Source: Sorex araneus (taxonomy: Eukaryota > Chordata > Mammalia > Eulipotyphla > Soricidae). Taken from it: a stretch of 64,000 nucleotides of DNA. The translations under genes and the position numbers were made by a program. Below the pieces are notes generated by a model. It made no database searches. It was not told the origin of the DNA and saw nothing but the letters and a program-made list of their open reading frames with translations. The stretch lies in the NCBI RefSeq assembly GCF_027595985.1, contig NC_073307.1:46284094-46348093 (forward strand), given 5' to 3'. Each line of letters opens with the position of its first letter. Position 1 is the stretch's first letter. Positions 1 to 11,347 of this stretch are shown piece by piece.

Positions 1-42
1 CACTTTAATTTCTACATATGTTAATAATAAAGGGAATAATTC

Positions 43-215
43 TGGGCCAGAGCTATTGAACAACAGGTAGGTTGTTTGCGTTGCACGCACCCAACCTGAG
101 TTCAGTCCCTGGAATCCCATATGGTCCCAGAGCCCACTAGGAGTAATCCCTGAGTACAGAGCAAGAGTAACCCCTGAGCATTGCCAGGTGTGGCCCTAAA
201 ACAAAAATACAATAC
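43..215 (+). mobile_element. Short tRNA-derived SINE (shrew type)
   Basis: Family pattern used for all short SINE entries: tRNA-like head (gagcgatagcacag A-box region, ggttcgattcc B-box region), then a body with 'catatggtcccctgagcac', 'taattcctgagtgcagagcc' and 'caggtgtgaccc', then an A-rich tail. This copy is moderately diverged. The L1 at 265 landed just past its A-rich tail. Confidence 0.85.
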
Positions 216-248
216 AAACAAAAAAAAAGAAAAGAAATAATTGATCTT

Positions 249-264
249 TAAAATAGATGAACAC
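249..264 (+). repeat. Target-site duplication, left copy of L1 at 265-1124
   Basis: taaaatagatgaacac, identical to 1125-1140. Confidence 0.9.
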
Positions 265-1124
265 CAGCCCTTCTGGAAAACAATATGGATGATTCTCAAA
301 AAATTAGAGGTTGAGCTCCCATTTGACCCAGCAATACCACTGCTGGGAATATATCCCAGAGAGGCAAAAAAGTATAATCGAAACAACATCTGCACATGTA
401 TGTTCATCGCAGCACTGTTTACAATAGCCAGAATCTGGAAAAAACCCAAATGCCCTAGAACAGATGACTGGTTGAGGAAACTTTGGTACATCTATACAAT
501 GGAATACTATGCAGCTGTTAGAAAAGAGGAGGTCATGAATTTTTTATTTAAGTGGATGGGCATGAAAAGTTTCATGCTGAGTGAAATGAGTCAGAAAGAG
601 AGAGACAGACATAGAAAGATTGCACTCATCTAGAGTATATAGAATAACAGAGTGGGAGACTAACACCCAAGAATTGTAGAAATAAGTACTAGGAGGTTGA
701 CTCCATGGCTTGGAGGCTGGCCCCACATTCTGGGGAAAGGGCAACTCAGAGAAGGGATCACCAACTATAATATAGTCGAAGGCCATGTGGAGGAAGGGAG
801 TTGCGGGCTGAATGAGGGCTAGAGACTGAGCACAGTGGCCACTCAGCACATTTATTGCAAACCACAACAGCTAATTAGAGGGAGAGAACAGAAGGGAATG
901 CCCTGCCACAGTGGCAGGGTGGGGTGGGGGGAGATGGGATTGGGGAGGGTAGGAGGGATGCTGGGTTTACTGGTGGTGGAGAATGGGCACTGGTGAAGGG
1001 ATGGGTTCCCGAACTTTGTATGAGGGAAGCATAAGCACAAAAGTGTATAAATCTGTAAATGTGCCCTCATGGTGATTCACTAATTAAAAATAAATTAATT
1101 AATTAAATAAAAAAATAAATAAAA
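265..1124 (+). mobile_element. LINE-1 3' end, 5'-truncated, with ORF2 C-terminus
   Basis: Bases 265-633 encode the last part of L1 ORF2, recognised by FDPAIPLLGIYP, MFIAALFTIA and YTMEYYAA. The 3'UTR follows with a G-rich tract near 920-945 and an A-rich tail ending about 1124. Perfect 16-base target-site duplications (taaaatagatgaacac) flank it at 249-264 and 1125-1140. The copy lacks the endonuclease, the reverse-transcriptase core and ORF1, so it is dead. Confidence 0.9.
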
Positions 1125-1140
1125 TAAAATAGATGAACAC
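1125..1140 (+). repeat. Target-site duplication, right copy of L1 at 265-1124
   Basis: Identical to 249-264 and placed directly after the A-rich tail. Confidence 0.9.
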
Positions 1141-1439
1141 TATTTCATGTGAGGACGCATACCACAACTTCTTTACCTAGTCACCTTATAGAGTCACTAA
1201 ATGGAAATTTAGACTATAAGCGCCCCTGTGTTCACTGCAGTACAACGGCCAAATTATGCAAACAACCTATAGGGGTTTTTTTTGTTGTTTGGAGCTGAGT
1301 TTTCTTTAGACTTTCGGGAAGGAATTGTGCAGGTCTGCCAAAACATGATCAGCGTAGAACACTACAAAGTCTTCTGAGCAGTGAACCAGAGAATGATGGA
1401 TGGAATCACTGCAAATAGTGGCAGTAAGAAAAACAACTC
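1141..1439. other. Unassigned intergenic
   Basis: About 300 bases with no recognised element or convincing reading frame. Confidence 0.5.
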
Positions 1440-1640
1440 ACATATAATGTAAGCAAAGTTCTAATATCTTTACAAAAATAGTCTCATCTAAATAGTTTGA
1501 TAAATAGATACCATGATTTTCCCTGTGGAAACTGAGGACTGAATAACTAACTACCAGGTGGCAAAGCTCTAATTTGATCCCAGACTACCTGAAGGCAAAG
1601 CCCAAGTTACAGCATATAACAGAGTGAGCAGAAGCCATTA
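1440..1640 (+). mobile_element. Probable MIR remnant
   Basis: Holds the MIR core pattern (gaaactgaggac, then loss of the aggtcaca segment, then 'gcaaagctctaatttgatcccag'). Very diverged. Confidence 0.5.
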
Positions 1641-1802
1641 CTGATGTATTGATACCCACCCCGGTCCCCTCAGACTTTTGGTACTATAACTGCATGTAGC
1701 CTGAAAAGATGTAAACACAAGCCTAGCAAGAAAAACAGTCAGCTCCAGTTGGCCATGTAGAGAAGCCCCTCCTGGGTACTCCAGAAACTGGCTAAGAAAT
1801 AT

Positions 1803-2155
1803 CAAGCAAAATGTGGTTGGAGATCCCGCGCGGGAAGGGAGCTGCGTGCTGAAAGTAGACTAGAGACTGAACACGATGGCCACTCAATACCCCTATCGCA
1901 AACCACAACACCTAAAAGGAGAGAGAGAAGAAAATGGAATACCCTACCACAGAGGCGGGGTGGGGTGGGGGGGACAGGATTGGAGGGTGAGAGGGATACT
2001 GGGTTCATTGATTGTGGAGAATAGACACTGGTGGAGGGATGGGTTCTTGAATATTTTATGAGAAAAACAAGCACGAAAATGGGTAAATTTGTAACTGTAC
2101 CCTCACGGTTACTCACTATTTTTAAAAAAAATAATTAAAAAATTTTAAATGAAAA
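1803..2155 (+). mobile_element. LINE-1 3'UTR fragment
   Basis: Same 3'UTR as at 640-1124, beginning at the segment equivalent to 35530, with G-rich tract at 1957-1976 and an A/T-rich tail. Contains no ORF2 sequence. No clear target-site duplication seen. Confidence 0.85.
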
Positions 2156-2281
2156 AAGAACAAATATTTCTATAGTGAAGACCTAGGGACAGAGCCAGAA
2201 AATGCTATCTTGTCATTGTTATTTGGACCCTGTTTTTCCTCCCCGTGCCTTGGAAAATGCACACTGTTTTAAAGAAATGGG

Positions 2282-2472
2282 AGGGGCCTACGTGAATGTA
2301 AAGTGGGTGTTTGTTTACTTTGCACGTGCCAACCCTGGTTAAACCAGGCATCCCAAATGGTGCCCTGAACACCACCAGTAGTATTTTATGAGAGCACTTT
2401 CAAGAGTAATTCCTGAATAGGAAGCCAGAAGTAACCCCTGAATATTGCCAAGTGTGGCCCCCAAATAAAAAT
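2282..2472 (+). mobile_element. Short SINE, diverged
   Basis: Head is strongly mutated but the body (ggtgccctgaacaccacc, gtaacccctgaatattgcc, gtgtggcccc) is clear. An extra segment lies near 2385-2402. Confidence 0.8.
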
Positions 2473-3284
2473 TTTTTAAAGTTTGAAATAAAAGAAGTAG
2501 GAGCTCTCAAAGGAGGGACTCCCTTCCCCCAAAAGGTTATCTCAAAGCCATGTTTCTTGATATTAAACTGGAGAAGAAGAGCCCTAATATTTGACATATG
2601 TCTTGAGTATGTTGGTACTGATGACTCCTAGAGTTCAAGAAGGGAGTTCTCTTCTGCTATTTTTGCTCTCTGATTCCAGGCAACACAGGGTGGTGTGCAG
2701 TGGAAAGTTAACTTTATGTTTTCTGAGACTTTACATGAATAAATATAAACCACTACATCGTCTTTCTTTGGGATTGAACCCTACAGGAACTGAATGCATT
2801 GAATATCAAACTATTTTAACAAGAGTGAGAAAGGAGATTGAACTTCCTCAGCAGTTTCAATTTTCACTTGTTAGCTTTATAGGAGAAGAACCCTCCTCCT
2901 TTTCTTTTTCCAAGAGGGATCTTAAGCAAAATCCTACCATAAAGCACATTCAAGTGTCATTGCTCTGTGTGAAATTGAGGGAGAAGTACAAAACATGCCC
3001 ACTCATGTTCCCTAATGCCCAGTCCTGCTCCCACTTCTTACTGTTTTGAGATAGTTCCAGAAACAAGAACAGCAAAATCTATTGTTATTGTCAAAACTTG
3101 GTCACTGCTGAGCACCAAATGAGACTTTGTTCAAAATTGTAGTGCAACAAGAAATGTAAACTGGGATTATCCTAGGAAAATCAGCAGGCATAAAATGTTA
3201 GTGGCAAAGATAGTGTCTGGAAACCATAGGCTCAATCCAATCTATTACTGGATCATAAAGTTGGCTCGCATCTTTGAAGATAAA
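2473..3284. other. Unassigned intergenic
   Basis: No recognised repeat or gene. A 152-codon open frame at 2591-3049 has no signature of a known protein and no gene context. Confidence 0.5.
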
Positions 3285-3434
3285 AAATGAGGACTTGATG
3301 AGATAGATTAGCTGCATGCCTTGCACGCAGCCAATCTGGGTTCCATTTCCAGTATCACATATGTTCCTGCAAGTCCCAATAGGAGTGATCCCTGAGGATA
3401 GATCCAAGAATAAGCCTGAACACAGGCAGGTGAG
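3285..3434 (+). mobile_element. Short SINE ending in a GGAA microsatellite
   Basis: Head (gatgagatagattagctgc) and body are present up to about 3434; the usual A-rich tail is replaced by the tetranucleotide array that follows. Confidence 0.8.
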
Positions 3435-3577
3435 GGAAGGAAGGAAGGAAGGAAGGAAGGAAGGAAGGAAGGAAGGAAGGAAGGAAGGAAGGAAGGAAGG
3501 AAGGAAGGAAGGAAGGAAGGAAGGAAGGAAGGAAGGAAGGAAGGAAGGAAGGAAGGAAGGAAGGAAGGAAGGAAGGA
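3434..3577. repeat. (GGAA)n microsatellite, about 35 units
   Basis: Almost perfect array. It creates long Glu/Gly/Arg/Lys and Leu/Pro/Ser/Phe repeat frames on both strands that are not genes. Confidence 0.98.
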
Positions 3578-4094
3578 GAAACAGGACTCTTGCTGGAGTT
3601 CAAATTCATTTTCAAAGTCACATAATGATTTAGTGCCAAAACCACTTGCTACCAGAGCAAGGATCAGAACCCAAGGCTTCTGAATTGGCAGGCAGTGCTT
3701 CATCATGCAGCCCCTCTTGTAACCTGACAGCTAATTGGGCCTCATTGTCCTCATGATTTGCACTCATGAGGGAAATTCCTCCTGATGAGAACCAGGAAAC
3801 TCCCAAACAGCTATTCATCACTTCTGCCTAATCTTCTCTAAAATAAACAACCAGGAAATAACAGGATCTTTTTCTGATGCTTGAGCTAATGTTTAACACT
3901 CTAAAGCTGTGTGGTCCCAGGAGTACCTCAGAGTTTTCCCATCTGCACTGTTATTTACTTACCATTGTCTACCATTTTCCTTCCAATCAACACATCTCTT
4001 ACGCTCGGGTATCTACTTTGCCCTCATCCACGGAAGTAACATTTGTGGTACCATGTTGTGTTTTGAATTTGGGGGTTTGGGGAGGTATTTTTCT
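3578..4094. other. Unassigned intergenic
   Basis: Nothing recognised. Confidence 0.5.
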
Positions 4095-4262
4095 TTTGGC
4101 CTTTTGGGTCATATCCTATGATGCTCAGGGCTTCCTCCTGGCTGTGAACTCAAGAATCACTCCTGGCTGTGCTCGGGAAACCATACAGGATACCAGGGAT
4201 CAAACCTGGGTAGACTGCATGCAAGGCAAATGCCCTCCCTGCTGTATTATTCCTCTGGCCCC
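4095..4262 (-). mobile_element. Short SINE
   Basis: Reverse-strand copy ending in the complemented head (attcctctggcccc); B-box region at about 4196-4212. Confidence 0.9.
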
Positions 4263-4321
4263 TCATGGTGTTTTTGTGCTGTTCACATTTCCCCAATATC
4301 CATTTAAATACACAGAAAACT

Positions 4322-4404
4322 ATTAAACTACTACTTAGATCATCTACTTAGCTCTAAAATGATTCATATCCAATTATGACTTTCATAACACATATTTATT
4401 AAAC
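4322..4404 (+). repeat. Local direct duplication, copy 1
   Basis: About 80 bases matching 5461-5541, including shared 'tctaaaatgat', 'catatccaatta' and 'cacatatttattaaac'. Family unknown. Confidence 0.75.
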
Positions 4405-5175
4405 AAAATGATCAGTGTTTCAATAATTAGTGACTTTACACTTACTTTCACTTATAATTCTGAACTTGACCTAGATGACATCTGATTTAGTACAGCTTGT
4501 TATATTTTTATCTAAGTTTAATATGGTAATGTGCACTCTTGTTCTGTCAAGAGCTCTTTGTTTTCTAGGCACTTCCTTGCTTACACATGATGGTCACTTT
4601 ACTCAACTCAATTCTGACTTCCAAATATGGGCCTCTGGATCAATTTTAATGTACTTGTTTATAGATGCATTTGTGTTGCTGGATTGTGCAAAAGATTTCT
4701 GCCAGTCATTTTTGAGAAAGCACATTTCATGTGCCAGTAATAAAGCCAGAGGCATTAAATGGTTTGACAAATATTTATTGAACATCTGCCAAGTAGATCT
4801 AAATGGATGAAAGTGCAGCACAGAATCTGACCTCAGGTTCTTTTGAGAGAACAGTCGAGAGGCAAATAAGAGAGAGAAAAAGGAGATGTGTGTGGTGCTA
4901 ATAGAGGATTGGGAAGGCCTCTTGCTACTGATGCTCTCAGGTGGAAAGAAGGCAGGTATAAAATTACATGGGCAAATAGGATATGACCCCAAGTGGAAGA
5001 ACAGGGACAGGCCCCAACCAATTCTAGGTCCTGTAAGGTCTCCCAAGATCTCTCAGGTATAGCCCGGTGGCACCCAGAACAAAGGTCCACAGCACCACTG
5101 CCAGGTTGAGAGTCATCAGTAATGGCTCTTAGGTCTCTGAGCACTGCTAGGTGTAGTCCATGTTTCAAAAATTAT
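4405..5175. other. Unassigned intergenic
   Basis: No gene or clear repeat. Overlapping frames on both strands look like chance. A tail resembling a SINE body lies near 5136-5165 (ctctgagcactgctaggtgtag). Confidence 0.45.
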
Positions 5176-5305
5176 AAGGGCCAGAGAAGTGCCTTGCGCA
5201 CATCTGACCCAGGCTCTATCTCTGGCACCACTTATGGTCCTTCAAGAATTATTAGGAGTGATCCTTGGGCAGAGCTGAATTCCCCCCGTGTCCCCAAAAG
5301 AAAAC
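5176..5305 (+). mobile_element. Short SINE, shortened head
   Basis: Begins gggccagagaagtgccttgcgc, so part of the head between the A-box and the anticodon region is missing. Body and A-rich tail present. Confidence 0.75.
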
Positions 5306-5460
5306 TAAGTAAAAATAAAAATAATTTAGTTCATTGAACAACACAGACTTGAATTGTATGAGCCTGGCTTATGTAGATTTCCTAAGTACACAGAAGATGT
5401 TAACTCCTAGTGTTCTTCAGAGATGGTGGTACAGGTGGTACAGTTATGCCTTGCATAACT

Positions 5461-5541
5461 ATTAAACTGCTTATAATCATCTAGTCACGTCTAAAATGAT
5501 CCATATCCAATTAGTACTTTCCTAGCACATATTTATTAAAC
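5461..5541 (+). repeat. Local direct duplication, copy 2
   Basis: Pairs with 4322-4404 about 1.14 kb upstream. Confidence 0.75.
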
Positions 5542-6197
5542 ACAAATCTATTTAAGGGCTGTTCCCAGTTCAATTCTGGCATCTCCCACACCTAGCATTG
5601 CTGGGTACAGCCCTGAAGACCCTGAGCCCTGAACAGCACTGCAGCCCCGGTCCTGGCATTCAACTGCCCACTTGACATTGACTGAGAAAAGCTGGGAAGG
5701 GCCCCAGGGGCTTCCTGAGCACCTCCGGAGACACCCCTCCAAACATTACAGTAGTCAAATAACTTATGATCTCAATAAATGCAACATTGTGGTCTAAATG
5801 TACTCATCCTTGCTTTCAGTTTTCTTAACTTTTTTTCCTTATGTTCTCGATTATCAACATTCAGTATAGAGTATATGTAACTCACAATATGTGAATCAGA
5901 TATTTATGTGATTGGTAACTTCAGCAGCCAACAACAGGCTATTAACAGTTAAGTTTGGAAGGAAACAAAAATTACAGATTTTAGATCGCAGGGGTGAGGG
6001 ATCTCTTCTGCCAGCTTATACTATCTAAGGAGCAACGGGACTCAGCAAATAATATTGACAGAAATGAATATTTCTTTATTTATACAACAGAATTCTGAGC
6101 CCTTCTCCCCTCTAGAACATTTGTTGTAGAAATGTTTTTAATTTTGGTGTAGACTTTAGAACATCACCCACCCCCACTCCCACTCCAGCCATACACA
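5542..6197. other. Unassigned intergenic
   Basis: A very old SINE-like body may lie at 5555-5745 (cagttcaattctggcat, cccgagccctgaac-like text), too weak to call. Confidence 0.4.
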
Positions 6198-6450
6198 TTG
6201 CTGTCACTGTATCGCTGTCATCCTGTTGCTCATCAATTTGCTTGAGCGGCACCAGTAACATCTCCATTGCGAGATTTGTTGTTACTGTTTTTGGCACATT
6301 GAATACACCATGGGTAGCTTGCCAGGCTCTGTTGTGCGGGCGGGATACTCTCGGTAGCTTGCTTGGCTTACGGAGAGAGGAGGAGGGATCAAACCTGGGT
6401 CGACCACGTGCAAGGCCAACGCCCTACCCGCTGTGCTATCACTCCAGCCC
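6198..6450 (-). mobile_element. Long SINE (shared head, different body)
   Basis: Family pattern for long SINE entries, read on this strand: gtcactgtcatcc, gttgctcatc, ccagtaacgtctc, ttgttactgtttttggca, gggtagcttgccaggctctg, gggatactctcggtag, then the complemented tRNA head ending gctatcgctccagccc. This is the most complete copy in the window. The head is the same as in the short SINE. Confidence 0.9.
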
Positions 6451-7239
6451 AGCCATACACATACCTCTGGAAATAAGATGAAGTAATGTATAATTCCAAC
6501 TGAGTCAAACTCCATATCAGGATTATCACATTCTGCTCAGAGTTCTCTTCTCCCCCGCATCCCTACAATGGCATCTGTGGCAAGTGGGGAGCAAGCATGA
6601 CCACACTGGGTGAAGTAATGAGGAACATCTAAGCTGCAGAACCTTCTGGGCTTTCTCAGCATGAGATTCTAGGTACCATGGTTGGGTCAGCAGCATATGA
6701 CTCCTCCTTTCTGTGGATTTAAAGGGAAAATATCTGGATCCTCTATCAATGGTCATTGGCTGTGGGCTGATGATGTGTAATCTAGAATCTTCTTGGCCCA
6801 ACCATAACCTCTTTGGTCTGTTGTGCCTTTCGGTTCTTTTACTTCTTCCTTTAGGACACTGAAACTCTTGCCAAGCTCAGATCTTCTCCTCTGTTCACCT
6901 AACTGTGTTCTTTGTGCCTTACCAAACAGGAGACTTCAGTCTCCCAATGCCTCTTTTGGGGAATCTATTCTCTGCTCTGTGGTTATCTGTCAAAACTTTA
7001 GAGGTGATTCCACTGGTTCACCTCCACCTCCAGGCTGGCAAGTTACCCTTATTTCATTTCTTCATGTTTCTTAATCCATGGTTGATATAAAATCTATGCT
7101 GTCGCTTCCCTAGCTTGGCTATTTTTGTATAAAACTCAGATTTGAGAAATATGTTTCTCTCTTAAAAATATTTTCCACATTAACAATGCTTTCATAACAG
7201 GTGGTATATTATTTATTATGAACTATAAAAACTCATAAT
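6451..7239. other. Unassigned intergenic
   Basis: Nothing recognised; short frames only. Confidence 0.5.
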
Positions 7240-7450
7240 ATTTTCAAGGTAATTAATATTTATTATTTGCTTACTATAAACAATGCTAGATATTTTATTT
7301 TTCAATTTCTTTAATTTCATAGAATAGCCTTTGTGTGTCATTCCCATGTTACAGATGAGGAAAATAAGTCTCAGCATGATTATACTGATTTATCAAGAGA
7401 TGTGGCCAGAAATGATGAGGACAACATTCATATTGCATGCTCCTGGACCC
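7240..7450 (+). mobile_element. MIR remnant
   Basis: Contains the MIR core-like text 'ttacagatgaggaaaataag' followed by a degraded 'ggtcaca' region. Confidence 0.55.
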
Positions 7451-8264
7451 AAAGTTCATTTGCTTTCTCCTTTCTATCGAAAGTACATTATCAACCACTA
7501 AATGTCAGCCTAATGGCATAGAGTATTGTCCTAAATGTGTTATATATAGCATATGATGACACCTGTATTGATCAATACATACAAAGTATTTATGACTGTT
7601 TTTCTAGGTTTTTTTTAATAAGCATGGTGTGTTGACCTTAAATGTTAGTTAGATGTGCCTTTGTTTTCAGACCCACTGTTTGTCCTATCCTTGATTAGGT
7701 TTGATGCATAACCCTTGGTTACCCAATGATAACATTATTGGGATAATTAAGTCTACTGTTTGGTGATCTGCTTTTTAACAGTTTCCAGGAGAGCATTGGG
7801 GTGCTATGTGAACAAGTAAACATGGGTTTCCTGAATGACCCCAATACAGGATAGGAAAAATATCTGGTAGAGCAGATACTGAGTCCAAGAGAACTCTTGG
7901 TGTCACAAAGGACTGGAACTGATCTCCTGAATTGAGTCAAGAGTTCCGGGGTCTGGGTAAAGGTTCTGTAGGCAAAATACAACTTTCTCACAGTGCTAAA
8001 TATTCTGAGGCTCTTCTAGGAAGCCTATGACACAGATTTGCCCAACAAAGCTAATGGTACCAATGAAGAACTTCCTGAGATTCAGGAGCTGAGACAACCA
8101 GACCACAGGTTCAATTGCCACACTATAATTCATGACACACAGCTCTATTTCCATGTGAAAATTCATCTGGACTATGACAAAAAGACAAATAACTAAAATT
8201 ATATACAGCATGCTCCACATGCATGGACACATGCCCAGATTTCAACACAGTCATATACCAAATT
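7451..8264. other. Unassigned intergenic
   Basis: Nothing recognised. Confidence 0.5.
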
Positions 8265-8560
8265 CTTTTTTAATTTAATTAAATTTTTATAAAGTTTTTC
8301 ACAATAATTTATTACATTCAATATTACAACACCAATTACACCACCATTGTTTCAAATTTTCCCAACCACCACCCAAAGCTGCCCCAAAAAAAGGCCTTAA
8401 ATAATTTATTTTATATTGCTTGTCATGAATAATTAGCAAAAAAATGATCAAAATAGGTTTCCTTAGAAGAGAGTGTGTGAAGATTGTTGTATCTCACCTT
8501 GAAGCCATTAAGCCCTTGTGTGAGAGATTACTAACATGTTGCTACAACCTATTCCAAATT
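8265..8560 (-). mobile_element. L1-like 3' end, second subfamily
   Basis: Starts with T-rich sequence (the complemented tail), then 'caacaccaattacaccaccatt' equivalents and 'accacc'. It aligns by eye with 20640-20900, not closely with the 25.5 kb copy. Confidence 0.6.
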
Positions 8561-8607
8561 CTTAATCATTTAAATTATATATCATATTTGTATAGGTATA
8601 TTAGATA

Positions 8608-8628
8608 CACATGTGCATTGCACATGTG
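8608..8628. repeat. Perfect palindrome, 10-bp arms, 1-bp spacer
   Basis: cacatgtgca, t, tgcacatgtg. Each arm holds a CACATG/CATGTG E-box form. Confidence 0.9.
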
Positions 8629-8729
8629 CTGTTAGCATAGTTTTTAAAGGATCAATGAATAGGATTTTTATTTAACTTATAATGCAGGAGTGAATGTTTT
8701 TATTTTAGAACCACATGCAGCAGTATTTG

Positions 8730-8862
8730 GGGCCTACTTCAGTCTCAGTGTTTGGTTTGCTCCTGGCAGTGCTCAGGGGACCATGTGGTGCTGGGCATAA
8801 AACCAGGGTCTCCTACATGCAAAGTATGCATTCTGTTCACTAAGACTGAACTGATACTGGAG
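8730..8862 (-). mobile_element. Short SINE, diverged
   Basis: Recognised by 'tgctcctggcagtgctcagg' and the degraded B-box region. Confidence 0.7.
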
Positions 8863-9444
8863 TTTTTAACAGCACTCTCAAAGTTATAGAAATTTCCTGA
8901 GTCTTTAAATCCTCATCTTGAAAGCAAAAATGTTGAGACTTCCTTTATAAGCCACAAGTTTTTATGATAAGCGGCAAGGTTCAATTTTGGAAAATTATAT
9001 TAGGTCACCTTCAAATTTTCCCAATGCACATTTTTTCTATAAAATTGATTTTAGGCTAAATAAAATGGTACTTTCTACAATTTCACTGCTTAATATTTGA
9101 TTTTGAAAGCCCTCTACATCCTAGAAGAATAGGAACTGTGCTCATCTTATTTCCCATTGTCTCCCTGCTAGTAGCTCATACTTCAGATTTTTGTTTTTGT
9201 GTCGAGGAACTAACAGATAACTGAATTTGAGAAATACACAGACAGTGCTTGTCAAGATCAGCAAGGATAGTTTGACAACATAGGTAGAGGTAATTTAAAT
9301 GAATCTGACACAATTACAAATGCACTCTACCCAGCTTGAACCCAGCAAGTGCACAGTATACTTGACCCTAAATGAAAATAAATGAAGACATGCAAAATGA
9401 CAAAGACAGGGTTAATTATTATGTGCTTGTAATAATAAAAAGTA
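8863..9444. other. Unassigned AT-rich intergenic
   Basis: Nothing recognised. Confidence 0.5.
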
Positions 9445-9620
9445 TGTGGGGAGGCTAGAGAGATAATACAGTGGATAGTGTTTTTGCCTTTCATACAGCC
9501 TACCCTATTTGCATCTGAATCACCCCAAATGGTCCCATGAGCACCACCAAGAGTCATCCCTGAGAACAGAACCAGGAATAAGCCCCAAGAACAGCTTTAT
9601 GTGTACCTTGCAAAAGAAAA
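9445..9620 (+). mobile_element. Short SINE
   Basis: Head 'aggctagagagataatacag' and body through 'ggaataagcccc'. Confidence 0.85.
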
Positions 9621-9777
9621 ATACACCAGTAAATGATAAAATTAGTGAACATCATTTGGAAATTGTCTAACTTAATCACGGTATATTGTGTAGCACTAAA
9701 AATTGAACAACTTTGTATAAAGATAAGGAATGGACTTCAAGCTCTAGTGTTAAGTGAGAAAAAGGAAGACGTGTTCA

Positions 9778-9865
9778 AGCCTCGGGGTACAGCTCAGCAG
9801 TGGGGCATTTGTTGCATATGTGAGACCCTGAGTTTGAGAGTCAACAATGCATCTGCAAAACAGCA
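9778..9865 (+). mobile_element. tRNA-like SINE head of another type
   Basis: 'cggggtacagctcagcagtgg' and 'gtgagaccctgagttt' look like A- and B-box regions, but the body does not match the short SINE. Confidence 0.45.
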
Positions 9866-10359
9866 GTATGTTGCACTCTGTCTGGGTGGGGAAATTCACT
9901 TGTGTATCTATTTGCACATAACAGCAAAATTTATTTCTGGAAGGTAACTAGCTGTTGACAATGGTAGCTAGAGACCTGGATAGCCAGATGCCAAGAAAAA
10001 ATGTATTTCATCAGTCAAACCTTTGCATTTTTTTTTTGAGGTGAAACTTTAAAATAAACTTTTTTAAGCTCTGAGAATACCTTAACTATCACAACTAATC
10101 AAAATATTTAAAAAGTGTCAATGTCCCGTGATTTACATAAAAGATATATTGTATGAGTTCTCTCCATTACCTCCTGAAACCCACAAAACAGTACAATATT
10201 TTTTAAAAAATCATAAGTGAAGAAGGACAAGAAGAAAAAACATACTCAGACTTACTGTACTAACAAGGTCAGAGAGAAGAGAGTGTAGGCAGAAGTAATG
10301 TCAAGCATTTATTTTGTAACTAATCTACCTATGCTTTAGTGTTGGTTTGCTTTTCTTCC
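9866..10359. other. Unassigned AT-rich intergenic
   Basis: Nothing recognised. Confidence 0.45.
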
Positions 10360-10500
10360 ATTTTTATCTAGATACTGAGATTTACAATACTGTAGTACAG
10401 TTTCAAGCTTACAGTTCCAGCACCAACCACACCAACGACCAGAGTATCAGCATCCCTCCACCAGTGCGCAGGGCCCCCGCCCAGCCCACAATACTTGGCA
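10360..10500 (-). mobile_element. L1-like 3' end fragment, diverged
   Basis: Shows the 'ccagcaccaaccacacc' and 'catccctccaccagtg' segments found in the complemented L1 3'UTR at 25560-25640. Confidence 0.6.
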
Positions 10501-10730
10501 AATACTTAAATCCGTAGGCCAATTCTCAGAATCTGTGTTTTTGATCTGCCCTGTTGCCACACTCAGAATCCAGGGGCCCTAGCAACCCAAGATTTTGTTG
10601 GCAGAAATATTGAAATAGATACTAGTACTACAGCAAGTTAGTTAAAAATGGTCAATTTGATCCATGAAGCTAAGATAGAATGGTGGTTTGCTCCTTTCCA
10701 TTTAAATGACAGTTTGAATCTTTAAACTAA

Positions 10731-10758
<28 letters not shown>
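10731..10758. repeat. (AT)n microsatellite
   Basis: About 13 AT units. Confidence 0.95.
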
Positions 10759-10762
<4 letters not shown>

Positions 10763-11347
10763 GTAGTGTTAGTACTATAGAAATTCTTAAACATATTATT
10801 TTACTTACTATTAATCATTATGACATTAAATTTTATTTTCCAATGATATTTGTAAGTCCTTACAAAACTTCAAATGAACAGAATTGACCCCCCTAAAGAA
10901 ATAAATTAATTAATTAACTGAAGTAAACATTATAGGGAAAACCATAAAATTATTATTAAAATTAAAAGATAATTCTAATTATATTAAAATTATTTTACAT
11001 TTTCACAGAATAAAATAAATATAGCTGTTTTAAATTATAAAAATTATTATCTGGCTGTTTATTATCAGATTATTGTAATGAAAATCTAAAAAAATTGAAT
11101 GTACCTACATGGTAAGAGGATTATTTTCTGTCATCAAATAATTTATCTAACCATTGCAAAACTGAACACAAAGCATACCACTCATATGAATCAAAAGCAA
11201 AACAATAAAATTCTTTTATCAGCTTTGACACAATTCAACTGGGCGTTAGGAATAACAGTATAGATTAGATATTTTTCTGTTCTCTGGGAATTCAATGTGA
11301 GTTTTTAATATTAAACAGGTAAAGATTAGATTCAAAAATGAATAATA
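10759..11347. other. Unassigned, very AT-rich
   Basis: Long A/T runs, no gene or recognisable repeat. Confidence 0.5.

Noticed and set aside
241..633. 130-codon frame that looks protein-like
   Set aside because: It is the end of L1 ORF2 in a 5'-truncated, flanked insertion, so not an independent gene.
2591..3049. 152-codon + frame
   Set aside because: No recognisable motif, no splice or promoter context; length is possible by chance in AT-moderate DNA.
3308..3706. Pro/Ser/Phe/Leu and Glu/Gly/Arg repeat frames
   Set aside because: Translation of the GGAA array.
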